Assembly (NCBI GenBank): GCA_036971615.1
Contig: JAYKKR010000035.1
Location: forward strand, 267,802 to 331,801
Source: Amyloporia xantha
Taxonomy: Eukaryota > Basidiomycota > Agaricomycetes > Polyporales > Adustoporiaceae
Length of the DNA stretch: 64,000 nt
Reading direction: 5' to 3'
Below, piece after piece: positions 11,185 through 23,069 of this stretch; the stretch's first letter is position 1, and each line of letters opens with the position of its first letter. A program made the translations under genes and the position numbers. Below the pieces are notes generated by a model that worked only from the letters and a program-made list of their open reading frames with translations, ran no database searches and had not been told where the DNA came from.

Positions 11185-11992
11185 TCAGCTAATTGGAGGC
11201 GGATGCTCGAATACGAGGGGCGCGTTTTCTACGAGCCACTCCATGCAGCGCGTGGTGCCAGCCATGTCGCCGATATCGTTCATGAAGTTATCGAGATCGC
11301 ATTAGTGTAGCTATGAGCGTTTTCATGTCAATACGTAAAGCAGATTCGCAACAAGAACACATACCCCCAAATACTACTCCGAGGTTTCTGGCGTTCATGC
11401 GATTCACGTCGCTGTGCTGGCTCACCCTGAACGGATTACGTTGTCAGACACTGCAGTCTTGGAGATGCTGGAGAACGCACCTGTGCAGATATAACATCAA
11501 CGCACGAGTCGTGTAGTAGTGTTTCTTCGGTAGCTCAGTCAGTCTCAGATAACGCCTTGCGTTTTGCAGCAGGATCACGAATGCCAGCAGCGCCAGTGAA
11601 TTTCGCATCCAATGCATACGTCAGGAGGGGATCGGGCAATGCCCTGAGATACGACTTCAGGACAGAAGTTACGTTGCAAATACCGTTGAACCGGTCGGTG
11701 TCTCGAAGATCGAACGTACGATAGTCGCCGCGTTCGAACAGCTGGGTGATCGTCTTGACTTGACTCGAGCCTCCAGTCTTCCGATATATGCCTTCGCAGT
11801 CTAGAGCTACGCAGAGAAATGCGATGAGTACTAATACCATGCAAGTGATAGAGACATACCAAGCGCATCCACGGCTTCTAAACATTTTTCGACAATGATA
11901 GGGACAAGGCGCGGCTCACCTTCGGCCTTCGGCCTCCGCGCGTACTTGCTCGACTAAATCGCGCCCAAACATAGAAGGGGCTACAGGAACCA
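11185..11992 (-). pseudogene. RhoGAP domain remnant
   Basis: On the minus strand the RhoGAP fold is readable in pieces: FGRDLVEQVRAE, then ALDCEGIYRKTGG with the arginine-finger-type GIYRKTG motif, DRFNGICNVTSVLKSYLR and LPDPLLTY, then LPKKHYYTTRALM, MNARNLGVVFG and a final MEWLVENAPLVFEHP. RhoGAPs speed GTP hydrolysis by Rho-family GTPases. Frames change after the RVRAE segment, between ALSE and LPKK (stop at about 11535) and before the last segment, so at least three indels separate the parts. Introns at about 11825-11880 and two further downstream are still recognisable. The N-terminal portion of a full-length RhoGAP protein is not recognisable upstream. Confidence 0.85.
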
Positions 11993-11999
11993 TAGTCAA

Positions 12000-13319
12000 A
12001 ATTTATGTCGTGGGACAGCGTACGAAGTGGCGCGAAAGCTTGGGCAGTTTCTTCACGACTGGGCATCTGCTGTGAGCACGAGGTTTGGACATGATGGACA
12101 AATCGTATATGCACAGCGACACTGCGATCTGCACCAATACATTAACGAGCATATTCATCTATACAAGCACAGAATTTCTCACTTGTACAGCGCAGCTGAG
12201 AGCCCCACATCTTATCGCCGCAGTGGTCGCGTCGTGCTACACGTAAAACACTGATCTGCTGGAAGACGGGCTCTTTGCGCCCCTTGGATCTGGCGGTATC
12301 AGGTGAACATGTCCTAGCATACTGACCCATCTCAGGCGAATAAAGTCCACGTACTTCGGATCCTGCAGAAGCATCACACCTGTTTAGATTCACAACATCC
12401 CTGTTTGAACATTCCCCGATGTGCACTTTGCCTTGTGGGCTGTCGCGGGGTAGAAATTTACTCGTCGTACGAAGCAACCGATAGACATCTTTTGTCTGTG
12501 AGTGTTAATACTCTACAGAAAGCAGATTATCGAAATATCTCATACCTGTTCTGATACAGCGACTCGACTTGGAGGGCTTATCGAATCAGAAGTTGGATTG
12601 CTTTGTATTAACGACGTTCGAGGCTTTCAATGAAAATTAATTCCCCGGTGAAAGACCACTTTTACTTGAAATTACTGACGCTAGGAATTTGATCGAGATG
12701 TGAAGTGGCATCCGTTGAATGGTTGAAGTAGATATGCTTGGTGGTATGAGGCGAACAAGGTCCGCCATATAGCACGCTGATCTCCTATGGAATGTCGCTG
12801 GCACAGGAGGTGTACACATCATCTTGAGAGCTCAGCCATGCCACTGAAAGAAGACACTAGCCTACGAAGAGCACGTGCAAGTTGAATATAGGCGGCCAGT
12901 GGGCGGCGACACCGAAGATGGGAGCAGTAGTGCATTTAATGAGATTGCAGTGCCAGGACATGGATAGTCAAAGTGAAGAAATGTCGTGTTGACGCTGTGC
13001 GGAGGAGCTGTCGTCGGTGACCAGCTTTGGAACTAGAACGGTACCAAACGGGACGGAGGGTCCACTCAGCCAGGCGCAACAGCATCCCTCTCCGAGTCAG
13101 ACACCATGGTAGGACTCAAACATCCCAGCCTGAAATTCTTGATGCATTCCACGGGACTGACTTCTCGGTAAGAGGCAATACGCCCATGATCGTCTGGAAA
13201 TACTTGGTGAACTTATCTGTGCGAATAAAGATCGGGGCGTCTTGTTCGTACGATACGGGAACAGTGGGACCACAACATGATGCAATAAGATACGGACTCA
13301 TGGAAATGGTCACAGAAAC
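12000..13319. other. Gap between RhoGAP and eIF2B delta relics, no gene assigned
   Basis: The minus-strand frames at 12142-12477 and 13116-13313 look weakly protein-like (the latter includes a VSYEQDAPIFIRTDKFTKYF segment). They have no family I can name and no full splice model. They could be the eroded N-terminal part of the RhoGAP gene or another relic. Confidence 0.35.
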
Positions 13320-14608
13320 CTATCTAGCGAGAGGTATGGAATTGATGGAGTTGGGTGGAATAACGCCGACCTCGGTTACCACCACTGGCACGGTCATACA
13401 CGAGGGCGGCGTTAAGTCGTAGAGAGGATTGAGAGTCTCGAGGTTCCGTTGATTCTTGAGTCTTAACAATTCCCGGGTATCGTCAGGGGAATGAAGAAAA
13501 CAAGTCCCCAATCGGAGCTAGCTCGTTCTTGGTAAAGCTGCACGTCTTCAGAAAATGTCCCGCAACACACGACTACCGGGGCTGAATGCCGTCTTATCAT
13601 CATTGCGACCAAAGCAGTTCCTGCCCGAGAGAACACAGCCCCGTTGAGGTGTATTGAATGCGCTCCAACGAGATTTGTCGATACTTCGGTAATGACTGAA
13701 TCCAGGGTTGGCAGGGGTAGATATGTACATTGGATACCGGGGAGGAAACGGTGGACAATAATCGTATGCCTTCAAGCATGGGCCTCGAGTCCACGACAAT
13801 TACCGAGAAATTTCGCCCTTCCTCAAGCGCACCGAACAAGGCCTTCTCAACCACTGATGATCTTGCATGGGTGAGTATCACATCGCCGTCTTTGATCTGA
13901 TTCTCCGCGGTATCTTAGATGACTTGGTCTGCCACGATAACCCGATCGCGAACGTCATGATCGGTCTTATTCTAGAGAGCATCCTTCGCGTCCTGTTCTG
14001 GCAGATCAATGTCCGACCAACTGATTTCACAACTTCAGCTGCCGGATGGAATTGCCCGTTGTCACAGACATAGACCGAGCCGCAGCTAAATGGCTAATCT
14101 GCGGTGACAAATGTGTCATTAGATGGCAGGAACGCGTGTTGTTTGGGGGTGTGGAGTGAGTAGTCTTGTACAACGGTTTTGAATGCAGTCAATGTGACTA
14201 TGTGGATTTGCACCTGTAATCTTGAACTCGGAGACCTGGAGCGCGATTGTCGGATGAATCTCGCCCTTGGCTATACTGACAGGTTTTGGAAGACCAAAAT
14301 GAGCGAATATACGCAGGCCGCGCGTCTTGTTTGCGGATGCGTCTGCAGTTGCAATGGGCACTGCTTTCGTATCTTTCGTAGTCCTAGCTGTCGACGGGGT
14401 CGTGACTCGAGCGGGTATAGCTTCTGCTGCCCGGCTTGCTCTCCGCGTAGCGGGAGTGTTTGAGGATGACGAAGTTGGTCCCTGCTTCCCATTCACTTGC
14501 TTGTCATTGATCCCGTTTGGTGCAGCGGGTACTTTAGCAGCTTTCGCCGCCCGTTGTCGCTGTTGCAGTTGGCGCCATGGTCATCTGTTTCTGAGATTTC
14601 TGCGGTGC
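13320..14608 (-). pseudogene. eIF2B delta subunit (GCD2 type) pseudogene
   Basis: eIF2B delta is a regulatory subunit of the guanine-nucleotide exchange factor for eIF2 in translation initiation, normally essential. Seen in order on the minus strand: a QLQQRQRAAKAAK N-terminal basic stretch, RIFAHFGLPKPVS with GEIHPTIA and SEFKITGAN, DLPEQDAKDAL, IKDGDVILTHARSSVVEKAL with EEGRNFSVIVVDSRP, VITEVSTNLVGAHSIHLNG, FSRAGTALVAMM, and the C-terminal LNPLYDLTPP..VVTEVGVIPP block ending at 13320. The pieces lie in different frames: a shift near 14580, loss of frame near 14180, an in-frame TAA at about 13910, and a shift near 13770. The order and the whole length are preserved, so this is a decayed full copy rather than a short fragment. 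Confidence 0.88.
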
Positions 14609-14778
14609 GTGAGAGTGTTCCTCATTCTGGGGTTGGACCTGAGTGTCCAGAGTGGCTGCAGGAGCCATGGCTGGCAGTAGATGACAAAACCGAGCAGCGT
14701 GTGTTGGGGCAGAACAGCTGCTCTCAGCACGTGGAGGACGGGGGGAGGGGGCCTGATGCCTCTAGACAAATCGAGGCT

Positions 14779-16020
14779 ATCAGTGCATGAACGAGGCTAG
14801 ACAGGTATTTTCACCAACCGTAGCATGCTTGAGCGCGGACTGAATCTCTGGAATGTCCCTTCTGGGACGCCATCCCTCTGCGAAAAGCGTCTTCCTGTGC
14901 GCACGTCGTAGGTGAATAGATTCAAGATCTCATAGAGAAGCTTCTCCTTCCGTACGACACCTACCCAGCTCGCTATACTCTCATCCATTTCGAGCAGCTC
15001 CGCTCGGCGATGAGCACCGGTACTGTAAGGGGCCATCTGTGAATGCTTCAAGCGTGCGGCAACTTTACGCATCGATTCGGCCCGCTTATCAATGTTCGCG
15101 TCGATCGAATATAGAGTGGCGCCCACGGATTCGGCGACCTTGCGATAGCCAGCAGCGTATCACCATGTGCGAAGATGATGAATACAATCTTGCGCGTCCC
15201 TTCTCCGGTGGCAGGGTTGACGAACGGCTCCACGATGTCGGTGTGGTTCTTATGGAGACTACCGCGAAAGGTTCACCATAGAAGTCGCTCAAACATAGGC
15301 AGGCGTGCGCGATCTATGGTGCCAGCCACAAATCTAGATTTAAGGTCAACAACATGAGACCGCTGATTTGAAGGAGGGACGAACTCGAGGTCATACTGAG
15401 TTCCACTTACATATTGAGCTTCCCGGTCACCATGCTGCAGTAATGGAGCAGAAATGTCATCCATGGAATTCCTGACTTCAGGCTGATAACCCATAGCATG
15501 CGAAAGATATTGATGCTTTGTAAATGATGATGCCTGCGCCTGAGACTCGACCAAGGACGCACCCTCTCAAAAATATCGCTGTCTCTCGTAGCACATGACA
15601 AGCCTCTCCGAGCTCCTTGGTACGTTCGCACAGAAATTGATGACTTTCGTGCACCTGTATCACTCTGGTCTCATACTCCTTAAGCTTGAGGTCCAGTTCG
15701 TCCATAGTTTGCGCAGCACAGTAAGAAGAGGCGCGGAATCGTACAGATGCCTAACAGGGATCTTGTCTTTTTCCTTCTCGATTTCGGTAGTGAACAATCT
15801 CACTCGGCGAGCCATCTCTTCGACGTGGCGAATCCGACCGACGAAAGAACGTTGGAAGGGATTGACATCGGGGCTCAACTGTAAAAAACGCTCGCTTAAA
15901 TATGTTCACGGATCGGGTAGGGAAACATGCGTCTTTGAACTGAACATTATCGGGTTCTCCTAGCTCTGCCACGGTATCACGGGATACTTCAGTTGGTATG
16001 AGAAACTGCACCAAACTCAT
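14779..16020 (-). pseudogene. V-ATPase 116-kDa subunit a, N-terminal half, broken
   Basis: Subunit a forms the proton path of the vacuolar H+-ATPase. The minus-strand start MSLVQFLIPTEVSRDTVAEL is followed after a short intron by PDVNPFQRSFVGRIRHVEEM, then MDELDLKLKEYETRV, SERTKEL-like helices, [39 protein letters not shown] and [19 protein letters not shown]. Breaks: a TG[A] stop directly after ERLLW where relatives have Arg (CGA to TGA fits), a frame change after GDTLLA, and another in KTLFAEGW. Homology ends near 14818 after SALKHATV. The C-terminal transmembrane half, about 450 residues in intact proteins, is absent. It cannot make a working subunit. Confidence 0.9.
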
Positions 16021-16050
16021 GTGCTCTGAGCCTGCAGATACATTCAGCAC

Positions 16051-18656
16051 GCAGCTTAGATAAACATGATGAGTTTACTGACGAAACGCAGATGGATAGT
16101 CGTCCGCCATCCTGCCACGACAAGACGTACTGGACGATTAGAGGGCTGACAATGACCTCAATGACGAGAACTGAGCGCGCCGACCGCTCCTGATCAGGCT
16201 GCGTGCGGCCTACTGTTTGTGCCCTGCAAGCGAGGCTGAATCTGATGATAAAGTGCTGTTACTATGAGTGTATCTAGGATCGAATGTTAATGGACTGTTC
16301 AATTACGTGCGTTCAACAGACTGAACCCGATCTCACACGAAGCTTGCGGACGGACCTTTAGTGATTCTATCCCATTTGACCGATACAAGACACGTGTACC
16401 AATTCCGTGTATTTGATCAAACCGAAGACATAGCACCGTCTGTTAGAGTTAATGTGAGATCTTACTCCCGTGCTTGCATCTCAAAATACACCACATGTTT
16501 GATCCATTCTGGCGCTTCGACCCTATCACGTGCTTTCCATCTGGCAAAGTTCGATCGAGCATAAACTTTGAGAAATCAAATAACCGACCTGGCTTCAGAC
16601 TCGCTGTCCTCGCTGTCTCGATATTTTCCTTGCTCTCGCCCTAATCTTGCATCAGCGTCTCTACTCTGATTATGCTGAATAACGCTCACTCATCCTGCTT
16701 TCCGCATTTTCGATAAGCGGCAGTCTCGTTGGGTCGTCGTACTTGTTCTATTCTTACCTATGCCTGTACTGGTTGATCATCACGGAATCCCCTTCAATCC
16801 CCTGCGAATAGTATGCAGCACCATACTTTGATTATCTGACCTCAAATGTTCAAACAGTGAAGCTACGTTTCTCAAAACATTTCCGGGAGGTCAGCATCTT
16901 TCCCCGTCGAATCCGAATCCGACCCCGAACCCGAACATCAAGCTGCGCTCCGAGAGAAGACTGGTCTGTCAGCATGGAAGGGTTTAATAATATTGAATAC
17001 ACATAATTCTTTGCGATGCCTGCGCATGCGATCGGAAAGTCCTTCGGGAGGTGAGCTTCTGTTCTTACTTTAATCATTTGACCCGACGCAACGATTATAT
17101 TCTGATTGCACCGACAAGACAGTTGTTCTGCTCGTAAAGTTACAAGTTGCACCATTAAACAGACGGCATACAATATATTCTTGTTGATCGAACACGCGAA
17201 TCGTCTACGATCGAATGAATTCCATCTTGATTCGAATATTCGATCAAACATTCTTCGAGCTTCTTGTCCCGACGATGAATTTGACGCTTGGTCTTCAGGA
17301 GCATCTGAGCAAAACACTATCGCTCGCATCGTTCTAAATTCGAAGTCAAATGATTTTCCTATTACTTTGACTACTTTCGATCTCATAGTTGATTATTTGA
17401 CATGAGACATTCGATGCAGATCGTTTTCCACGTTCTTATCGCGTTGGCCCTTTCAGATGATTGAAAGGGATTACTGAAATTCCTCCATTCTCTTTTTAAT
17501 AGGACAGATCAATCCACCCCATGCTCAAGTTCGTTGACAAATACCCTTAGTGACCTAAAATGAGCCTGCGAACGCGCTTCTCGACATGCTCGAGGAGATG
17601 TTCGTGAGCAGGTCCCATATTTCAGACATGATCGACGATATCAAGCTTGTTCATCATTCTGAGTTGTGAGATGCCTCCGCGACCCTCGTTGTCGTCTCAA
17701 TATCTTATATGTTGATACATAACTCGCCAGGCCCGGCCCGAGAGCCGCCATGTCAGCGAACATCCTCATTGAATCAAGCTGATGTGAGTGAGTTGCGAAG
17801 GATCTACAGGTTCGTCCCGCCTGCTAACGTCATGCTATGCATATACTCGTATCACAGCTTGACTCGTCTCTTGACATTGATTGGCTCTCAGCTCCATTAC
17901 GAGTGGTCATTATGCGTGCGCAATATTCTGAGCGGATGATGCTTGGTACCTCCTCTTTACCGATGGAAAGAATACCGCTTACTCCCTCACAACTCCATAG
18001 CCGTCAACTGCGAGGTCTACTATCGGGCAGCTTTCCTTTCAATGCTGCTGAGCTGGCGTAAATGTAGTTTTGGGACTCGATAAGCCTTTTGATCATTGTT
18101 TTTTCAATTGTGTTCCTTGTTCGCGTGAACAAGCTGATTGAAAGCCGAATCATGGCTTCGCTGGTGACTTATGTGTTCTCATCGACCACGAAGTGGGCAG
18201 TACGTCCATAGCAGTCTATTGCAAGGCTGCAGTCGTCACTAAGTACAGTTGATCCAGTTTGTAGAAAAGTAGCATATCCTTCCGATGCATTTGCGGACGT
18301 ACGTAGTCATGTCATGCGTTGCCTTCACAGTGCGCTTGTGGCGAGTTCGACACGGATTTAGCTCAATTACTCACCTTCTCTGCCCTAGGTCCATCCTCCG
18401 TGATCTCTCGAATATTGTCCCATCTCAGCTCAATATTTAGAGTGTGCAAGAAATAGTCCTGGGTCTAGAAGTCGGTGGCAGGGTAACACTGCATGAATAC
18501 TGAAGCGGACAAAGCTGAGAATGGGCAACGTACGGTATGTAGGAATAAACTGAGTGTGATATCGTGCCGGTGTGCTCCGTCTGATATGCTAGTACCTGTA
18601 CCTGTACCAGAGCGGGACAGATGGAGTTCATGCGAATCTAACAGCGTGCGCCACAA
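16051..18656. other. No supported gene; TCGAA-rich stretch
   Basis: Open frames overlap on both strands at 16850-17405 (178 and 99 codons). The proteins are compositionally odd and have no motif, and 16905-16945 is a low-complexity run of CCGAA/CCGAC units. Between about 17180 and 17420 the sequence repeatedly contains TCGAA and ATCGA. This looks like repetitive, non-coding DNA. Confidence 0.4.
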
Positions 18657-19073
18657 CTAACCTCCACGCCTGACTTCCGGCCGGCCAGTCTTCACAGGAA
18701 CAATTGCACATAAGGCCGAGACAAACGCGCCTGCAGGAGTATAGAGGGATGAATCAGCATACATAGAAGCAGAATGGCGACCAGAACCCTTGTCGCGCAT
18801 ACCATAAATATCCACATCCGCCACATCCAAAGAGCGAGGGCACATGCGCCAGGGTTCACCTGAGGAGCGCTGAGTGTTTATCACGAAGCTGAGTGTAGCA
18901 TCAGATTGCGGCGTATGAATAGACTTGAAGACACAGAGTTCGCGCGCAAACCCATTCGGGGTTCGGCAGAAATGGGTAATGTGCGTGGTGGGTTCAGCGA
19001 CGAGGTGCGGAATGAACTGTGTCCTGTAATCCCAATTCAAATAATGATTTGTTAGTGGTGATAACATTGTCAT
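18657..19073 (-). CDS. Unassigned ORF, possible gene fragment
   Basis: A 138-codon open frame with mixed composition and several Cys residues. A neighbouring frame upstream (about 19090-19220, VRPDGVIWWIF) may be an earlier exon. There is no domain I recognise, no clean splice model and no partner gene. It is listed only because the frame is long for this region. Confidence 0.25.
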   Translation of the reverse strand: MTMLSPLTNHYLNWDYRTQFIPHLVAEPTTHITHFCRTPNGFARELCVFKSIHTPQSDATLSFVINTQRSSGEPWRMCPRSLDVADVDIYGMRDKGSGRHSASMYADSSLYTPAGAFVSALCAIVPVKTGRPEVRRGG

Positions 19074-20393
19074 GATTCATTCAATAGCGTGACCCACGCA
19101 GATGCTCCATTCCCAACCACTGCCACTCGCCATCGCGAAAATCCACCAAATGACACCATCAGGCCGAACGAAATAAGCTTTCCTTGAATATGCCCATTCC
19201 CTTGATGACCGAAACAAACCCGTCGGTCAGAATACAAACAGCGGAGACAACCGCCCGCGCAGACGTCGGTGACTGCCTACCCATGTGAACAGGATGTCGT
19301 ATTGCTGTCGCAGTGGATTCCACTCAGCCGACACAATCTGCGTATCAGACGGTGGGTGTGTGCAGAACATACTTTGTAGCGAGTCCCTGCCAGAAAGCGA
19401 GTAGTTCAGGTTGCGGAGCCATCACAGCCCTCCAGTTGGGGTTCGATTCGGTCAAGAGGCTGTACCAGTGTCACATGCAGAGCCCTTTATGCACAGCAAA
19501 CATCAGCGGCGAGCTTCTGAGCTACCAGAGACATTGATACCTGCCGGGTACGTATTACACTACATCGCGGCGATGGAAGATGGTCATCGGACTCAGAGTT
19601 TAATAGTGAGGCACTGAATGCACATGCCATGTTCCTCCGAAATCTAATGCTTTCTCGTGAGTCTTGAGAATGCATGAGTTGCTAGTATGCTAGCACAAAG
19701 CGTCTACGGGATGGACTGTTTGCCGTGCAATTGTGAAAGTCGAGCTGAGTCTTCAATGCGAGCGCGCAGCAGATCCCTCTGAGCCTGATATCATGATTAC
19801 AATCTGGAGGTCGTGAAACGAGTGGACGTAAGGTTTAGTTATGCTTACCTCCCGCAGACTATGATTACATGAGGCATGCAGAATTTCACTTGCGGTGCCA
19901 TGACGAGATTTTACTGACAGGTGCACAAGATGGACGTGGACGGTGCGAGGGGCTTCGGGGTGGGCGAACTCGGAGAGACGTAGATAGTCTGAGAATATAC
20001 CCACGGGATCCTTGCAGGTCCGCTCCGATGTATTGTAAAGCATTGGCTGGATTTATGGTAGTGGGAACGTGGACAGTGATAGCACTTAAACGCCCCGACG
20101 CGTCTTCGCGATTGAAATGTGACATACACGATCAGTCACGCTGAACGGTCACGGTGCAGCGCCGAGGTCGAGGTCGACGTCCGACCTTAGCCAACGTCCT
20201 GCGTCCTGTCAGTGCGCAGTCCAGTCCTCGTAGCTTGAAGTTTGTTTGGCAAATTGACCAGGTTTCTTTCGCTGCGAGACTCTTCTGATATACGGTGAGT
20301 GGCTTGTGGTACCGCGGTACCGCGTACGTCTGTGCTGATACATGCTGTCGCTGGCTTCACATAGTACCCGGACATCCTGACGAGACTTGCAAT
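19074..20393. other. No supported gene upstream of the JmjC gene
   Basis: Only short overlapping frames (19313-19617, 19753-20125) without motifs. The 5' regulatory region of the JmjC gene presumably lies in the last few hundred bases. A short GTACCGCGGTACCGCGTAC palindromic stretch sits near 20307-20326. No TATA-like element is obvious. Confidence 0.35.
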
Positions 20394-23069
20394 ATGTCAG
20401 ATGATACATATGTACAATTGCATAGATGCAAAGGACGTGGCACGGGAGCTGAACGCTTTCGTGGTTTGTCTAAATGTGCATATTGCACAGACGGGGAAAG
20501 GATAAAATGCGGCTTCATAGGTACTGTTCCTGTTGGTTTTCTATCTATCAATAGCTGAACCTCAGTAATTAGGCCGACGGGTGATCACATATTTAGATGG
20601 AGAACAGAAAGTTACGTTCATGTCGGCAGAGGAGACTCAGCCGGTTTATCGTCAAGTGTATAATCGGCCAATGGACATCATCACTTGGCAGTCACAGATG
20701 GTAACTGTCTACATCATAAGAAGAAAATCACACACTGATAGTACAGCAACATCTAGAAATGCTGTGCAAGAGTCCTGCTGCCCAAGTTTGAGATTGAACA
20801 AAGCAGGCTCAATGAGCTCCATGTCCTCAATTTCAAACGGGAAATAAAGATACGATCCAAGTGTGGTATAATCCTTTATGTTTTCTTGTTTCATCAGCAA
20901 TCTCACTGATATGTTGTAGATTGCTGCTCTGCCGAGTTGATCTGGCAGAGCTGGCTATGTTGTGAATGTGGCCAAGAAATATGTGACCAGTGTGCACACC
21001 AACTGGACACTGTGAGTCATTCTTATTTTCAATTCTTGAGTGGATTTATCACCAATGTGGAATTTCAGTTGATTGTAAACAGGGCACTCCGAGGTGCCCG
21101 CTGTCGATTAGAGTCAACAAGTCCACACCTGCACAATAATCTTCTCCCTGTTTCTCGTTTCACACGTGAAGAAGTTGATGATACTGTTCAGGCCATGAGG
21201 CATATCTTGGAAGATCCTGTGCCTATGCCAGTCATATCCACTTCTCAGGCTACCATGGCCAGTACCCCATCTCATGATTTCTTGGCACAAAAGGCTCCTT
21301 CTTACTCTATTCGGAATGACCCATACAAAGCCTTCCAAAAAGACTGGTCAGAGGGACGACCTGTTGTGATCACGGATGTTCAAAGTCAATTCCAGGGTAG
21401 CTATGGACCCTCATATTTTGTGCAGAAATATGGGACAATCAAAGTGGAGCTCCAAGACTGTGTCACCGACAATATTGGTACAAAGAAAATCACAGTCTCT
21501 GAATTTTTCTCTGTCTTTGGAAAAAAGCGCAATGGAAAGGAAATCCTTAAACTGAAGGCAAATTTTATTATAACACTACATGCTAATATTAAAGCTCATG
21601 TTTGCTTGTATAGGACTGGCCACCACAACAGCACTTCAGTGACATGTTTCAGGAATTGTTCAGTGCCTTCACACTGGGTGTACCATTTGGAGATCTCACA
21701 AGACTGGATGGGGTTTTAAATCTGGCAGCTTATTGGCCAGAAGGCAGCATTGCACCTGATCTAGGTGAGTATTTCTTGATTTGCAGTTTGCTTCTGCTTG
21801 GACTTTGGACTAGCAACTAAATTAAGCAAAAAGGTCCTAAAATGTACAACGCTTATGCATCAATGCAAGGGCAACATCATCAAGGTTCTACAAAACTTCA
21901 TCTTGATGTCACGGATGCTGTCAACATCCTGCTCTGGTCTGCGGCTCATGATGATGATCAACCAGGTCTAGCACTCTGGCATATCTTTGATGCTAAAGAT
22001 GTTCAACCCCTTCGAGAGTATCTTATCACCAAACTTAACTTCAAAGGCCCAGGAGATCCCATTCAGGGTCACAACATTTACTTGACAGATGAGATGCTTG
22101 TTGATCTAGCCAAGACTTGTGGCATTCGCCCTTATGAAATACAGCAATATCCAGGTCATGCTGTTTTTATTCCTGCTGGCTTTCCTCATCAGGTATGTGA
22201 TTATAATGCACTTATGTGCCTATGGATCTCATATGTAATATGTGAGTCTACAGGTCAGCAATCAAGTTGATGCAATAAAAATTGCATGTGACTTTCTGTC
22301 ATCAGAAAATCTCACCAGAACAGAAGCACTAATCCCTATCTTTCGTGAAAATCGACTTGCAACTAACTGGGGAGAAGATGTTCTCCAGTTGTATACAACT
22401 TTGTGGCATGCATGGTGTTCACTCTCAAGTCTCAAAGCTCATGTTAAAGAGCAACATGAAATTGGTGGCCAGGATCAAAGAGGTGATGAAGACTTTGTCA
22501 TGTTGGACCATGTGAATAGCAAAGGCTCAGATATAATGGTTGGGGCAATTGATGGTATTGTTCCATTATTCATACCTTTTCTTTAAGATCTAATGGCTTG
22601 ATGGTGTGTTGACTTTATAGCCCTGCTGCCTTCTGTAGATCCAGGTGACATCCCTTTGGCCAATGAGATGCCAGCACCTCCAAAGAAACACCGAAGGATA
22701 AAGAATCGAGCATTGCAGCGGGGTCTTGTTGAACGGAGTCCTGAAAAAGGCTTCAAGTGGAGGTGTCATATTAATCATTGTCGCGTGGTTACAATATTCA
22801 AAAGAGATGGGCTCATAGAACATCTGTAAGACTCACTAGACTGTTTACTGGGAGACTATGCTAACTTATATATATTTATTAGGAGAATGTCACATAACGC
22901 TGACATTGACAAGAAGAAAAAGCGTGCAGCTTGTAATGAAGCCAAAATATCTGATGCTGAATTTAGTGCCACTATGTCTAAGATTGCTTGTGCCTGTAGT
23001 GCCTGTTCCCAAAGCAATCCTTCCAGTAGTCATGAAATTCCAATGGTAGAATCTGTAGAATCACAGTAG
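20394..23069 (+). CDS. KDM3-like JmjC histone demethylase with C-terminal C2H2 finger
   Basis: Ten exons: 20394-20520, 20573-20700, 20757-20865, 20920-21011, 21069-21557, 21614-21764, 21834-22192, 22254-22554, 22621-22825, 22883-23069. The joined frame is open for 715 residues. The family removes methyl groups from histone lysine (typically H3K9) using Fe(II) and 2-oxoglutarate. Cys-rich zinc modules lie at residues 12-39 and 121-146 (CDCCSAEL..WLCCECGQEICDQC). The JmjC domain spans about 190-510 with WP.., DGVLNLAAYWPEG and PKMYNAY motifs. The Fe ligands are His388 and Asp390 (KLHLDVTDAVN) and His484 (FIPAGFPHQ). Residues 634-658 form a C2H2 finger (C-x4-C-x13-H-x4-H), unusual in KDM3 proteins. 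Intron 21558-21613 has a GC donor. The gene and its flanks are AT-rich, unlike the rest of the window. All catalytic residues are present. The start could lie in an earlier exon. Confidence 0.9.

Noticed and set aside
11526..11560. tRNA-like box A (TAGCTCAGTCAGT)
   Set aside because: No matching box B or cloverleaf downstream. The sequence is the reverse complement of a decayed RhoGAP exon.
11185..16020. Functional RhoGAP, eIF2B delta and V-ATPase a genes
   Set aside because: Each needs several frame changes or stop read-throughs beyond normal splicing, and the V-ATPase copy lacks its membrane half.
16850..17405. A 178-codon minus-strand ORF and an opposing 99-codon ORF as genes
   Set aside because: Simultaneous open frames, low-complexity Arg-rich composition, no motif and no splice evidence.
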